Positions 26,531 through 36,497 of a stretch of 64,000 nucleotides of DNA are shown piece after piece. The notes under the pieces were generated by a model, which worked only from the letters and a program-made list of their open reading frames with translations, searched no databases and was not told the DNA's origin. The stretch is from UBA6522 sp965204155. GTDB taxonomy: Bacteria > Pseudomonadota > Gammaproteobacteria > Steroidobacterales > Rariloculaceae. How positions within the stretch are numbered: the stretch's first letter is position 1; every line of letters starts with the position of its first letter. The position numbers and the translations under genes are program-made. The stretch is taken from NCBI GenBank assembly GCA_965204155.1, contig OZ241971.1, positions 1,240,001-1,304,000 of the forward strand, given 5' to 3'.

Positions 26531-27523
26531 ATGCGCGCCATGGTACTTGAGGGTCCGGGTCAGGCACTGTCGTTGCGAAATCTGGCCGAGCCCGGTATAG
26601 GGCAGGGACAGGTGCTCATCCGGGTACAGGCCTGCGCGGTGTGCCGCACGGACCTGCACCTGCTGGACGGCGAGCTTGCCGATATTCCCTATCCCGTCAT
26701 CCCCGGACACCAGGTCGTGGGCACGGTGATCGGATCGGCGGCCGATACGCTTGCGGCGGGGCAGCGCGTCGGCGTGCCCTGGCTGGGGTACACGTGCGAG
26801 CGCTGCCGGTATTGCCGCGGCGGGCTCGAGAACCTCTGCGATCGGGCGGGCTTCACGGGGTATACCCGGCCGGGCGGATACGCCGAATACCTGGCTGCGG
26901 ACGCCCGCTACTGCTTCCCCGTCGACAAGGCCGCGGCGGCGACCGGCCTGGCGCCGTTGCTCTGCGGTGGATTGATCGGATTCCGGGCGCTCGGGATGTG
27001 CGCCGAAGCGGAGCACATCGGCCTGTACGGATTCGGCTCCGCAGCGCATATCCTCGCGCAGATCATCTGCTTTCAGGGCCGTAGCTTCTATGCCTTCACC
27101 CGGCCGAACGACAGCGACGCAATTGCTTCGGCGCGCTCCCTGGGTGCGGTCTGGGCGGGCTCTTCGGAGCGGATGCCGCCGCGGGAACTCGATGCCGCGA
27201 TTGTTTTCGCTCCGGTGGGCGCCCTGGTGCCGGCGGCACTGCGCGCCGTTCGCAAGGGCGGCATCGTCGTGTGCGGGGGAATTCACATGTCGCCGATCCC
27301 CGGGTTTCCCTACGAACTGCTCTGGGGCGAACGCCAGGTCCGCTCCGTGGCCAACCTGACCCGGGAGGACGGGCGCGCTTTTCTCCAGCTTGCGGCCAGG
27401 GTACCGGTTGCGGCGAAGACCGAGATTTTTCCGCTCACCGCTGCCAATGAGGCTCTGGAAAAACTGCGCGCCGGCGGGATCACCGGTAGCGCGGTGCTGA
27501 GCGTCGCGCCGGAAACCGGCTAG
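26531..27523 (+). CDS. Zinc-dependent alcohol dehydrogenase (MDR family)
   Basis: 330 residues. Catalytic zinc ligands lie in CAVCRTD and GHQVVG, and structural zinc cysteines in CERCRYCRGGLENLC, giving the four-cysteine lobe. The nucleotide fold has GLYGFGSAAHILAQI, where the usual GxGxxG is relaxed. Such enzymes oxidise or reduce alcohols and aldehydes with NAD(P); the substrate cannot be read from sequence. An open frame reaches much further upstream, but the family N-terminus (MRAMVLEGPG) fixes the start at this ATG, with a second ATG 9 nt on. A GC-rich hairpin follows the stop. Confidence 0.9.
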   Translation: MRAMVLEGPGQALSLRNLAEPGIGQGQVLIRVQACAVCRTDLHLLDGELADIPYPVIPGHQVVGTVIGSAADTLAAGQRVGVPWLGYTCERCRYCRGGLENLCDRAGFTGYTRPGGYAEYLAADARYCFPVDKAAAATGLAPLLCGGLIGFRALGMCAEAEHIGLYGFGSAAHILAQIICFQGRSFYAFTRPNDSDAIASARSLGAVWAGSSERMPPRELDAAIVFAPVGALVPAALRAVRKGGIVVCGGIHMSPIPGFPYELLWGERQVRSVANLTREDGRAFLQLAARVPVAAKTEIFPLTAANEALEKLRAGGITGSAVLSVAPETG

Positions 27524-27540
27524 CCGGCGGGCTTGCCGGC
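27523..27540 (+). terminator. GC-rich hairpin after the alcohol dehydrogenase
   Basis: The palindrome GCCGGC-GGGCTT-GCCGGC begins at the last base of the stop codon. There is no T-run after it, so it may slow polymerase or protect the 3' end rather than terminate alone. Confidence 0.35.
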
Positions 27541-27633
27541 CGTAGCGCGCCGTTTCATGACCGCCTGCCCTGTCTCAACTTTTATCAAGGCCGCGGGCAC
27601 CGTTTGCGAATAACCCGTATATTCCCCTGAACC

Positions 27634-28332
27634 ATGCGCGCATACCGATTACTCCTGGTGGACGACGACACCCAGCTAACGGAGATGCTGGCCGAGTACC
27701 TGCAGCCCGAAGGCATGATCGTCACGGCAGAAGGATCGGGCACCGGAGGCCTCAGGCGGGCTCAACAGGACGAATACGATCTCATTATCCTTGACGTCAT
27801 GCTTCCCGGTCTGTCCGGATTCGACGTCCTTCGGCGACTGCGGGAAGGCGGCGTGCAGAGCCCGATACTGATGCTGACGGCCCGGGGCGACGATGTGGAC
27901 CGGATCGTCGGACTGGAAATGGGGGCCGACGACTATTTGCCCAAACCGTTCAACCCAAGGGAACTCCTGGCCCGTATCAAGGCGATCCTGCGGCGGGCCC
28001 GGGATGCGAGTCCTGACGATGCGACCGAGTTTTCGGTCGGCCCGTACTCCGCCCATATCAAGCGCCGCGAAATTTCCGTGAACGGAGACATCCTCAAACT
28101 GACCAACGCCGAGTTCACCATCCTGGCAACGCTCATGCAGTCCGCCGGCGAGGTGGTGTCCCGGGACGCCCTGACGCGCACGGCGCTGGGCAGGCAATTG
28201 CTGCCCGACGACCGCAGCCTGGACACTCACATCAGCAATCTGCGCAAGAAACTGCATTCCGGCAGCGCAGCGGAATCGCCCATTCGCAGCGTACGGGGCA
28301 GCGGCTACGTGCTGATCCCGGAACGCGGCTGA
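27634..28332 (+). CDS. OmpR/CpxR-type response regulator
   Basis: 232 residues. The receiver domain (1-120) has the acidic pair in LLLVDDD, phospho-acceptor Asp in LIILDVMLPG (about residue 54), and the conserved lysine in DDYLPKPFNP. A C-terminal winged-helix DNA-binding domain follows (LTNAEFTILATLMQSAGEVVSR; RSLDTHISNLRKKL). Paired with the histidine kinase 15 bp downstream. The layout resembles CpxR/CpxA envelope-stress pairs, but target genes are not shown. Confidence 0.93.
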   Translation: MRAYRLLLVDDDTQLTEMLAEYLQPEGMIVTAEGSGTGGLRRAQQDEYDLIILDVMLPGLSGFDVLRRLREGGVQSPILMLTARGDDVDRIVGLEMGADDYLPKPFNPRELLARIKAILRRARDASPDDATEFSVGPYSAHIKRREISVNGDILKLTNAEFTILATLMQSAGEVVSRDALTRTALGRQLLPDDRSLDTHISNLRKKLHSGSAAESPIRSVRGSGYVLIPERG

Positions 28333-28347
28333 GCGAGAGGCCCGGGA

Positions 28348-29790
28348 ATGAGCCTGTTTCTGAAGATTTTCCTCTCTTTCGGCGCCGCCATGGCCGCAAC
28401 CCTGGTGGCCACGGTCTACATCAGCTTCCAGTTCGCCCAGGGGGCGTTCGATCCGGTCAGGATCGAGCAGCACGACCCGATGGTCAACGAGGCGGCGATT
28501 GCACTGGCGGAACGTGGCGAGCGGGGCCTGCGCGACTGGCTGGCGGAAAATACCCGGCAGGATTCCGGGTTGATGCTTCTGATAGTCGATGACCGCGGCG
28601 AAGAACTGCTCGACAGGGCGCTGCCCGGCGAAATGAGGAGATTGCTGCGATTCAGCGCTCCACGGCCGCCGGACGGCATGGCCTTCGGGGGAGGCGATCG
28701 CAACATGGGCCCGCCTCCGCCCGACCGGGACCGCGACTCCGACAGGGAGCGTCCCAGCAACCTCCGCCCCGCCCAGTTGACGCCGCACCTGTTGGCCGAC
28801 GACGGAGACGAATACCGGCTGCTGTTCGTGCGGCCTCCCGTAGCGGTCTTCGGCATGCTGGCGTGGCCGGGTTCGCGGGCCGCCATCGGCGCAGTCGCGC
28901 TGTTGATTGCGGCGCTGACCTCGCTGCTTCTGGCGCGCTACATCTCCGCACCGATCGCCCGGCTTCGCCGCGCCAGCCGGGGCCTGGCCGGCGGCGACCT
29001 GGACACGCGGGTCGGCGCCCCCGAACGGGGATGGGCGACGGACGAGGTGGGTATCCTTTCCAGGGATTTCGACAACATGGCCGAGCGTATTCAGGCGCTG
29101 GTCACGGACAAGGAGACCCTGCTCCGGGACATCTCCCACGAACTGCGCTCGCCCCTGGCCCGGATTCGCATGGCGCTGGGACTGGCGCAACGCAAGGCCA
29201 ACGACGAGGCGCAGGCCGATCTGGAGCGCATCGAACAGGAGGCGGAACGGCTCGACGGGCTGATCGGCCAGATCATGACGCTGGCGCGGTTGCGCACGCA
29301 AAAGGAACCGGTGCGCGAACCGGTCAGAGTGGACGTAATGGTTCGGGGCATCGTCGACGATGCCCGCTACGAACATCCGGATGCGACCGTCAACCTGCAT
29401 TGCCCATTGCGGCAGGAAGTGTCCGGGGACCCGCGGGGAATCGCAAGCGCAGTTGAGAACGTGGTCCGTAATGCGCTTGCGTATGCGGGCGATGCCGGCC
29501 CGATCGACGTGGAAGTGGCGGCCGATGCCGGGGATGTGCTGGTGACCGTCAGGGACCGTGGGCCCGGGGTGCGACCGGAAGAGTTGCCGCGAATATTCGA
29601 GCCCCTCTACCGGGCGGACGAGAGCCGCGACCATGGCGCCACGCCGGCAGGCGGCGCGGGCCAGGGGATCGGGCTTGCCATTACAGCACGGGTAATGGAA
29701 CTGCACGGCGGCGTTGCGAGCGCCGAAAACCGCGAAGGCGGGGGCCTCAAGGTGACCCTGAGACTCCCCGCCGGCAACCAGGCCGGTTAA
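28348..29790 (+). CDS. Membrane sensor histidine kinase (CpxA-like)
   Basis: 480 residues. A first membrane helix (residues 5-25), a periplasmic region with a proline/aspartate-rich stretch (GPPPPDRDRDSDRERPS), a second helix near 180, then HAMP. The dimerisation histidine is in DISHELRSPLARIRM, the N-box in VENVVRNALAYA, and the G1 box in DRGPGVRPEEL. Cognate of the regulator just upstream. The periplasmic domain should sense the signal; its nature is unknown. Confidence 0.92.
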   Translation: MSLFLKIFLSFGAAMAATLVATVYISFQFAQGAFDPVRIEQHDPMVNEAAIALAERGERGLRDWLAENTRQDSGLMLLIVDDRGEELLDRALPGEMRRLLRFSAPRPPDGMAFGGGDRNMGPPPPDRDRDSDRERPSNLRPAQLTPHLLADDGDEYRLLFVRPPVAVFGMLAWPGSRAAIGAVALLIAALTSLLLARYISAPIARLRRASRGLAGGDLDTRVGAPERGWATDEVGILSRDFDNMAERIQALVTDKETLLRDISHELRSPLARIRMALGLAQRKANDEAQADLERIEQEAERLDGLIGQIMTLARLRTQKEPVREPVRVDVMVRGIVDDARYEHPDATVNLHCPLRQEVSGDPRGIASAVENVVRNALAYAGDAGPIDVEVAADAGDVLVTVRDRGPGVRPEELPRIFEPLYRADESRDHGATPAGGAGQGIGLAITARVMELHGGVASAENREGGGLKVTLRLPAGNQAG

Positions 29791-29796
29791 CGCCGG

Positions 29797-29814
29797 ATTC
29801 GCCCGCAGGCGGAT
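29797..29814. terminator. Hairpin between the convergent kinase and amtB genes
   Basis: Seven-pair stem (ATTCGCC / GGCGGAT, one wobble pair) with loop CGCA in the 29-bp gap between the two stop codons. No T-run on either side, so only a weak bidirectional terminator candidate. Confidence 0.3.
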
Positions 29815-29819
29815 TGCGG

Positions 29820-31100
<1,281 letters not shown>

Positions 31101-31107
31101 TCTCCCG

Positions 31108-31446
31108 CTAAATGGCCTGGTCGCCGGTCTCGCCCGTGCGAATCCGAAGTACCTGTGTCAGGTCCGTGACAAATATCTTTCCGTCCCCGACTTTCCCTGT
31201 GCGCGCGGACTCCACGATCGCTTCGATGGCGCGTTCCGCCAGGTCTTCGGACAGGGCGACCTCCACCTTGACCTTGGGAAGAAAATCGACCACGTACTCG
31301 GCTCCCCTGTAGAGTTCCGTGTGGCCTCGTTGGCGACCGAATCCCTTGACTTCGGTGACCGTCATGCCCTGCACGCCCACCTCGGCCAGGGCGTTGCGCA
31401 CATCGTCGAGCCGGAAGGGCTTGATTACAGCGGTTATCAGCTTCAT
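31108..31446 (-). CDS. glnK: PII nitrogen regulatory protein
   Basis: 112 residues, full length for PII. The T-loop contains RGHTELYRGAEY with Tyr51, the uridylylation site. The B-loop is TGKVGDGKIFV, and the C-loop is at the end. It binds ATP/ADP and 2-oxoglutarate and blocks AmtB when nitrogen is plentiful. First gene of the pair; no convincing -24/-12 sigma-54 promoter was found upstream. A TACAAT box (minus strand, 31503-31508) is the only promoter-like word. Confidence 0.96.
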   Translation of the reverse strand: MKLITAVIKPFRLDDVRNALAEVGVQGMTVTEVKGFGRQRGHTELYRGAEYVVDFLPKVKVEVALSEDLAERAIEAIVESARTGKVGDGKIFVTDLTQVLRIRTGETGDQAI

Positions 31447-31608
31447 TTAGCGTCCCCTGGAAGATACATGTTGAAAGAACCCGTTCTTGTCGGGCTTCGC
31501 TGATTGTAGCGGAGATGGCCTGCGAATGCGCCGCCGGTCCCGGGACCGAATCGCCAACGGGCCGGACAGCGGGCCGGAATCGCCCACCTTGCGGGGACCA
31601 TCCGGGAA

Positions 31609-31620
31609 ATTTTGCAAAAT
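31609..31620. repeat. Perfect 12-bp palindrome ATTTTGCAAAAT
   Basis: Lies in the 258-bp gap between the divergent glnK and msrP genes, which otherwise holds no gene. An AT-rich palindrome in GC-rich DNA could be an operator. It does not match the NtrC consensus (TGCACC-N4-TGGTGCA). Confidence 0.35.
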
Positions 31621-31704
31621 CGTGCGAACCAGGACTGGCGATTTCGGTCAAAGGGTAGCAAGATTGTAGCGACAAACCCGATCGAGGACCGTGAGGAAAA
31701 GGCC

Positions 31705-32715
31705 ATGTTGATCAAGCGCCCTTCGGATATCAAACCTTCCGAGATCACCCCCGAGTCCGTATTTCATCGCCGCAGGGACATCCTCAGGGCGGCACTGGCC
31801 GCCGGGCTGCTGCCGGCCGCAAATGCCTGGGGTCAGGCCATCGGCGGCGGGCTGCCCGGGCCGATGCCCCTTGCGGACGGGGCACCGCGCCAGAGGGCGT
31901 TCCCGGAAGACGGCAACCTGGGCGAACTGCAGCCCTGGGAGCACGACGTGGAGCGCGAGACCACGTCCTTCGAGGACATCACCACCTACAACAACTACTA
32001 TGAATTCGGAACGGGCAAGACGGACCCGGCGAAGAACGCGCATTCGCTCAGGCCCCACCCGTGGTCGGTCACGGTCGAGGGCGAAGCGGATGTAACCGGC
32101 ACGTTTGCGCTGGAAGACCTGATGAAGGGACACACGCTGGAGGACCGGTTGTACCGGTTCCGCTGCGTGGAGGCGTGGTCGATGGTCGTGCCCTGGGTCG
32201 GATTTCCGCTGGGCGACCTGCTGAAGCGGTTCGAGCCCACCTCGCGCGCCAATTATGTGCAGTTCTTCACGCTGAACGATTCGGAGCAGATGCCCGGCGT
32301 GCGCTACCCGGTGCTGCGCTGGCCGTACCGGGAAGGCCTGACCATCGCCGAGGCCATGCATCCGCTTACGTTGCTGACCGTCGGGTTGTACGGGCAGGTC
32401 CTGCCGAACCAGAACGGGGCTCCACTGCGTCTTATCGTGCCGTGGAAGTACGGCTTCAAGAGCATCAAGTCCATCGTCCGGATTCGCTTCATGGAGCGGC
32501 AGCCGGAGACAAGCTGGAACATGGCCAATGCCCGGGAGTACGGCTTCTATTCCAACGTGAATCCCGACAAGGACCATCCCCGCTGGAGCCAGGCCACCGA
32601 AAGGGTGCTGGGTGCGGGGCTGTTCTCGTCGCGTATCCCGACGCAGCTCTTCAACGGTTACGCCGACCAGGTCGCCGGCCTCTACACGGGGCTTGACCTG
32701 ATGAGGAACTACTAG
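31705..32715 (+). CDS. msrP: Periplasmic methionine sulfoxide reductase, molybdenum subunit
   Basis: 336 residues. A Tat signal (HRRRDILRAALAAG) shows export after cofactor insertion. The molybdopterin fold carries the molybdenum ligand Cys154 in RFRCVEAW, followed by MVVPWVGFPLGDLL. The family reduces methionine sulfoxide in envelope proteins, with electrons from the quinone pool through MsrQ, the next gene (8 bp away). The start was set at ATG with GAGGAAAAGG upstream; a longer in-frame extension is rejected. Confidence 0.95.
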   Translation: MLIKRPSDIKPSEITPESVFHRRRDILRAALAAGLLPAANAWGQAIGGGLPGPMPLADGAPRQRAFPEDGNLGELQPWEHDVERETTSFEDITTYNNYYEFGTGKTDPAKNAHSLRPHPWSVTVEGEADVTGTFALEDLMKGHTLEDRLYRFRCVEAWSMVVPWVGFPLGDLLKRFEPTSRANYVQFFTLNDSEQMPGVRYPVLRWPYREGLTIAEAMHPLTLLTVGLYGQVLPNQNGAPLRLIVPWKYGFKSIKSIVRIRFMERQPETSWNMANAREYGFYSNVNPDKDHPRWSQATERVLGAGLFSSRIPTQLFNGYADQVAGLYTGLDLMRNY

Positions 32716-32723
32716 GGCGCACG

Positions 32724-33359
32724 ATGACGCGACGTTCCCTGGCGCTGATCAAGGCGCTGGTCATCGTTGCCTGCATGGTACCGTTCGCCTGGGTCGCCGC
32801 GCGGGCGTTCGGGATTGCGGGCGACCTGGGCGCCAACCCCGTGCAGATGGTCCTGCACACGTTCGGCAAGACCGGACTGAACCTGCTGATCCTGACGCTG
32901 GCGATTACCCCGATCCGCAAGCAGACGGGACTCAACTGGCTGGTGGCGCTGCGGCGAACCCTGGGTCTGGCGGCGTTCGCCTACATTCTCCTGCACGCGA
33001 TCACCTACGCCGTGCTGGACCAGGGACTCGCCTGGCGTTCGCTGCTGGTGGATGTCGCCATGCGGCCCTACATCACCGTCGGCTTTCTCGCGCTGGTGCT
33101 GATGGTGCCCCTGGCGGTGACCTCCACCAACACGATGCAGCGGCGGCTGCGGCGGCGCTGGGTACAGCTTCATCGGCTGGTCTACCTCATCGGCATCCTC
33201 GGCGCGGTGCACTTCCTGTGGCTCGTAAAGATCGACGTGACCGAGCCTCTGCTCTACATGGCCGTGCTGGCCCTGCTGCTGGGCTACCGGGTGGTCGATT
33301 GGCAGCGCCGGCGCGTGCGGTTGCGCCTGCGCAGGCAACGGGAGTCTGCTGCCTCGTAA
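32724..33359 (+). CDS. msrQ: Heme-binding membrane subunit of the MsrPQ system
   Basis: 211 residues with about six membrane helices of the ferric-reductase-like fold. Histidines in YILLHAITY, QLHRLVYLIG and VHFLWLV are likely heme ligands. It takes electrons from quinone to MsrP. It follows msrP by 8 bp. Confidence 0.93.
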   Translation: MTRRSLALIKALVIVACMVPFAWVAARAFGIAGDLGANPVQMVLHTFGKTGLNLLILTLAITPIRKQTGLNWLVALRRTLGLAAFAYILLHAITYAVLDQGLAWRSLLVDVAMRPYITVGFLALVLMVPLAVTSTNTMQRRLRRRWVQLHRLVYLIGILGAVHFLWLVKIDVTEPLLYMAVLALLLGYRVVDWQRRRVRLRLRRQRESAAS

Positions 33360-33433
33360 CCCGAATCGAGGGTGCGCCATCGGGGCGGAACCGTCCGTCC
33401 ACTCGGGCAGAGCCGTTCGGCGCCCTCAGCGGA

Positions 33434-33814
33434 TCAGACACCCAGGTGCAAGCGTATTGCCGCGTCGATCTCGTTCATGGTCCTTCGCGGCACGCGCCCC
33501 ACGCGATCACGCAAGCGTTCTATGGCGATGGCGCGGATTTGTTCCGCCTGTGCTTTCGAGTCCTGCCTCAGACCGCACGGACGGGCCGCCAGCCGGACCT
33601 GGAAGGGATACACGCGTCGAATGTTGCTGGTGATCGGCATAACCGTAACCACGCCTCGCCTCATCGCCGAGGCGCTTTCGTTGGCCGCGTTGTTGCTGAC
33701 GATCACCGCCGGCCGCTCGAAAGCGGCCTCGGCGCCAATCGGGTGAGCCAGATCGACCACCCATATATCGCCCCGCCGAGGGCCTGCGGGGAGGTCACTC
33801 CGCGATGCCGTCAT
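33434..33814 (-). CDS. MazF/PemK-type toxin
   Basis: 126 residues. The family start GPRRGDIWVVDL, ERPAVIVSNN and MRRGVVTVMPITSNI match the PemK/MazF ribonuclease fold, and AEQIRAIAIERLRDRVGRV the C-terminal helix region. Family members cleave single-stranded RNA. Its ATG lies inside the antitoxin 3' end (20-bp overlap), the usual toxin-second order. An earlier in-frame start would add a low-complexity basic leader and is rejected. Confidence 0.88.
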   Translation of the reverse strand: MTASRSDLPAGPRRGDIWVVDLAHPIGAEAAFERPAVIVSNNAANESASAMRRGVVTVMPITSNIRRVYPFQVRLAARPCGLRQDSKAQAEQIRAIAIERLRDRVGRVPRRTMNEIDAAIRLHLGV

Positions 33815-34013
33815 CCGCTGCCCGATCCCAGAGCCTGGCGTCCTCTTCGGTCCACTCAGCCCAGGCCGACGCGTAGTCGTCGGCAAGCTGCGACGTACGA
33901 AGCAGACGAAGTGCGGCCTGTATGACGCCGGACCGCGACTTGATGCCTTGCGAGCGCGCGTAGTCGTCCACGAATCCGACTTCTTCGGCAGGGAGGCTGA
34001 TACTAAGCTTCAT
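33795..34013 (-). CDS. Ribbon-helix-helix antitoxin (MazE-like)
   Basis: 72 residues. MKLSISLPAEEVGFVDDYARSQGIKSRSGVIQAALRLL is a ribbon-helix-helix DNA-binding domain; the acidic tail (SAWAEWTEEDARLWDRAADDGIAE) should bind the toxin. It precedes and overlaps the toxin gene. Expected to repress its own promoter; a short inverted repeat lies 35 bp upstream. Confidence 0.87.
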   Translation of the reverse strand: MKLSISLPAEEVGFVDDYARSQGIKSRSGVIQAALRLLRTSQLADDYASAWAEWTEEDARLWDRAADDGIAE

Positions 34014-34047
34014 AAGCGGGTGGCAGGAGCAGTGCGAACATGGATGC

Positions 34048-34060
34048 TACTAGGGTAGTA
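34048..34060 (-). promoter_or_regulatory. Inverted repeat upstream of the antitoxin gene, possible operator
   Basis: TACTA-GGG-TAGTA, 35 bp before the antitoxin start. The size and position suit a ribbon-helix-helix binding site. Pattern evidence only. Confidence 0.35.
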
Positions 34061-34100
34061 CATTCTCGACGTCACGCCAACCGAATATCGCGGTTAATCG

Positions 34101-34309
34101 AAAAAATTCCGGCCCCGCGAAGGCAATGCGCACCAGCGTTTGGCTGCCGGCGCGCCATTCGCGGCGGGTTGCAGGCTGTGCAGCGACACTGGCCGCGCCG
34201 ATGGATTGGCAAGACTTCGGGGCATTCAGCGCATCATCGCCCGGGCGACAGTCAGGGATTCAGTATCAGCTTCTGCACCCGCCAGTTGTTCAGGTCCGCG
34301 ATGTACAGC
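34101..34309 (-). repeat. Copy 1 of a ~210-bp inverted repeat (end of the NHL gene plus downstream DNA)
   Basis: Reads, on the minus strand, from CTGTACATCG inside the last codons of the NHL gene through its stop and about 150 bp of non-coding DNA to GGAATTTTTT. The same order of blocks, diverged, occurs on the plus strand at 37936-38146. The block GCCTGCAACCCGCCGCGAAT and beyond is nearly identical in both. The 34014-34251 gap otherwise contains only the antitoxin operator. Confidence 0.7.
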
Positions 34310-35313
34310 ACGCCTTCCTGCGAGCAGTCGATGCCGTGAAGCCAGTTGAACTGGCCCAACTGCCGGCCGGCCTCGCCCAGCATGCCCAGGATCTCGCCAT
34401 CCAGCGTGAGCTTGTAGATGCGGCCGGGATGCTCGTCGCCAGCCCAGAGGTATTGCGGATCGCCCGGTGTAATGCACAGCGACCAGGGCCTCGTCGCGTC
34501 CGGCAGATCGGGATTGACGTTGCCCAGCACCGGCTGCATCGACTTGTCGTAGGGTACGTTGAGCAGCATGACCCGGAGCAGGTTGCCGTCCGAATCGAAC
34601 ACCTGGATACGCCGGTTGGTGCGGTCGGCCACGTAGATGTTGCCGTCCCGGTCGGCCTGCATGCTGTGGGGCAGGTCGAACTGGCCGGGTTCGGAACCGT
34701 AGGAACCCCAGGACTTGATCCAGTTGCCGTGCTTGTCCATCTTGGCGACGCGCGAGTTGAGATAGCCGTCGCTGACATAGATGTTGTCCTCGGCGTCCCA
34801 GGCCACGTCGGTCGGTCCACCGAAGAACCCGTCCACCTGGACCGCGTCGGCGCCGGTGACGTGTTCGTACTCGTCGAAGCCCTCGGGCCGGCGGCCGAGA
34901 TTCAACGTCACATAGCCGGCCGGATCGAACTTGACCACCGTATTCGCGCCCTTGTCGACCACCCACAGGTTGTCGTACCGGTCGTAGCGGATCGTGTGCG
35001 AGTAACCGAAGCCATAGACGTTCTGGCCGATCTCGCGCACGAAAAAACCTTCGGGGTCGAACTCCAGCAACTGGGAGGTGGCGTTGCGGTAAAGGGGACC
35101 GCCGTTGCTCGCCGAACCGGGGTGATTCAGGACCATGATGTAGCCCCTGGAATTGACCGCGACCCCCAGCACCTCGCCGAGGTTCATCTCCGGCGAATAC
35201 TTCAGAAAATTGGGTACGGACTCGTACGGAATCAGCGGCACGTCGTAGTCGACCCATTCGGCCCGGGCAAGCGCCGCTGCCAGCGTCAAAAACAGAATCG
35301 AAAGCAGTCTCAT
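34252..35313 (-). CDS. Secreted NHL-repeat beta-propeller protein
   Basis: 353 residues. Signal peptide to ARA (about residue 18). Six or so NHL blades: LGVAVNSRGYIMVLN, HTIRYDRYDNLWVVDKGANTVVKFD, DVAWDAEDNIYVSDGYLNSRVAKMD, HSMQADRDGNIYVADRTNRRIQVFD, and LHGIDCSQEGVLYIADLNNWRVQKL. This group resembles the peptidyl-alpha-hydroxyglycine lyase propeller, but no activity can be claimed. AAGGAG sits 6 nt before the ATG. It follows the cyclase-family gene by 49 bp, so an operon is likely. A fragment of its 3' end recurs at 37.9 kb. Confidence 0.88.
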   Translation of the reverse strand: MRLLSILFLTLAAALARAEWVDYDVPLIPYESVPNFLKYSPEMNLGEVLGVAVNSRGYIMVLNHPGSASNGGPLYRNATSQLLEFDPEGFFVREIGQNVYGFGYSHTIRYDRYDNLWVVDKGANTVVKFDPAGYVTLNLGRRPEGFDEYEHVTGADAVQVDGFFGGPTDVAWDAEDNIYVSDGYLNSRVAKMDKHGNWIKSWGSYGSEPGQFDLPHSMQADRDGNIYVADRTNRRIQVFDSDGNLLRVMLLNVPYDKSMQPVLGNVNPDLPDATRPWSLCITPGDPQYLWAGDEHPGRIYKLTLDGEILGMLGEAGRQLGQFNWLHGIDCSQEGVLYIADLNNWRVQKLILNP

Positions 35314-35362
35314 GACAAACTCCTTCAGATGAGATCGGGCTGCAATGCGCCCTTGATCCTGA

Positions 35363-36379
35363 TCAGCGAACGGCGATGGGGCGAGCCGGCGACCCGGTCG
35401 CGCCCTTGATCCGCTCCGTCAGTGCGAGAAACAGGAACTCGTAGACTTCGTCGCCTGCAAGCTCCCGCAATTCCATGTTCTCCAGCAAGGGAATACCGTC
35501 CCTGAGAAACAACATGCGGTGCACGTTCTCCGTCCCCGGGCGCGGCCTGACTTCCACGCAGCAGCTATCGGCGCCCACCAGCGAGACCCTGCGGCTGATC
35601 AGCCAGCGCGTGACCTCGGCATAAATGCCGGGCGAACCCTCGTTCTCCCCGACGCCGACGTAGGAGTCGTTGTACTTGGACGGGTTCGTCCAGTTGACCG
35701 CCCAGCCGTAGTTGAACAGCACCGCGTCACCCTGCTGAACGGCTTCCTCGTCCATGTTCTGCCGCGCCAGCGCGCCGCGGACATCGTCCATGGTCACTTC
35801 GTAACCTGCGGTGAGGCTTTCGACACCCTTGTAGCCCGCAATGTCGATCAGGATGCCGCGCGTGATGAACGGCTTCACGTGCTCGGTCCCGAGCGCTTCC
35901 AGCCCGTGCAGTCCCCGATTGGTACCGGTCAATTCGTGCTGCATGAATCCGTTGTAGTACACATTCTGCAACGTGCCGTCGGCCATCTGCACCGTTTCGC
36001 CCTGATGGCCGAGTGCATCGAACTGTGTCCCCATCTGTCCGATGAATCCCGTGAAGTAATCGCGCTGCGTTACGCCGCCTCCGGCAGTCTCCGGCGGTTG
36101 GGCGGGCAAGACCTGGAGAAAGTAGGGCCGGTACCCGAATTGGGGCATGAACGTTTCGTACATGTGGCCGAGTTCGTAGGTTTGGCCGGTGCGCGGAATT
36201 TGCAGCGCGGCGAGAATCTTCTCAGCAGTGACGTAGTTGGACGCCCCGGCCTGGTCTTCCGGGCCGTGCACGGAGGGCCACCAGGGCCCTTCTTCGCGTG
36301 TTTGCGTGGAGCCCGAATGTGCACCGAGGAGGCACACCGATGCAGCCAGGGCGAGAAGCGGCGTTTGATTCCTTTTCAT
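35363..36379 (-). CDS. Secreted cyclase-family (kynurenine formamidase-like) hydrolase
   Basis: 338 residues with a signal peptide (to about residue 25). Matches the metal-dependent cyclase/formamidase family. The metal motif usually HxGTHxDxxxH here reads GQMGTQFDALGH, with Gln in place of the first two histidines. GGILIDIAG-like (RGILIDIAGYKG), TMDDVRGAL and QQGDAVLFNYGWAV are family blocks. Start supported by AAGGGGA. Substrate unknown; the changed ligands may alter the metal or activity. Followed by the NHL gene. Confidence 0.83.
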   Translation of the reverse strand: MKRNQTPLLALAASVCLLGAHSGSTQTREEGPWWPSVHGPEDQAGASNYVTAEKILAALQIPRTGQTYELGHMYETFMPQFGYRPYFLQVLPAQPPETAGGGVTQRDYFTGFIGQMGTQFDALGHQGETVQMADGTLQNVYYNGFMQHELTGTNRGLHGLEALGTEHVKPFITRGILIDIAGYKGVESLTAGYEVTMDDVRGALARQNMDEEAVQQGDAVLFNYGWAVNWTNPSKYNDSYVGVGENEGSPGIYAEVTRWLISRRVSLVGADSCCVEVRPRPGTENVHRMLFLRDGIPLLENMELRELAGDEVYEFLFLALTERIKGATGSPARPIAVR

Positions 36380-36497
36380 TTTTGGTCCCCTTCCGATTTG
36401 CGTAACCGGCCTGACGGAACGCCGGCGAGGACGCTCCGCCGCCCGGTTCGTTTCCGATCATAGCAAAGGGCGCCGGACTCCGGCACAATGGCGTTCC

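Noticed and set aside
31447..31704. Sigma-54 promoter for glnK
   Set aside because: Candidate GG/GC pairs are 13 bp rather than 10 bp apart on either strand.
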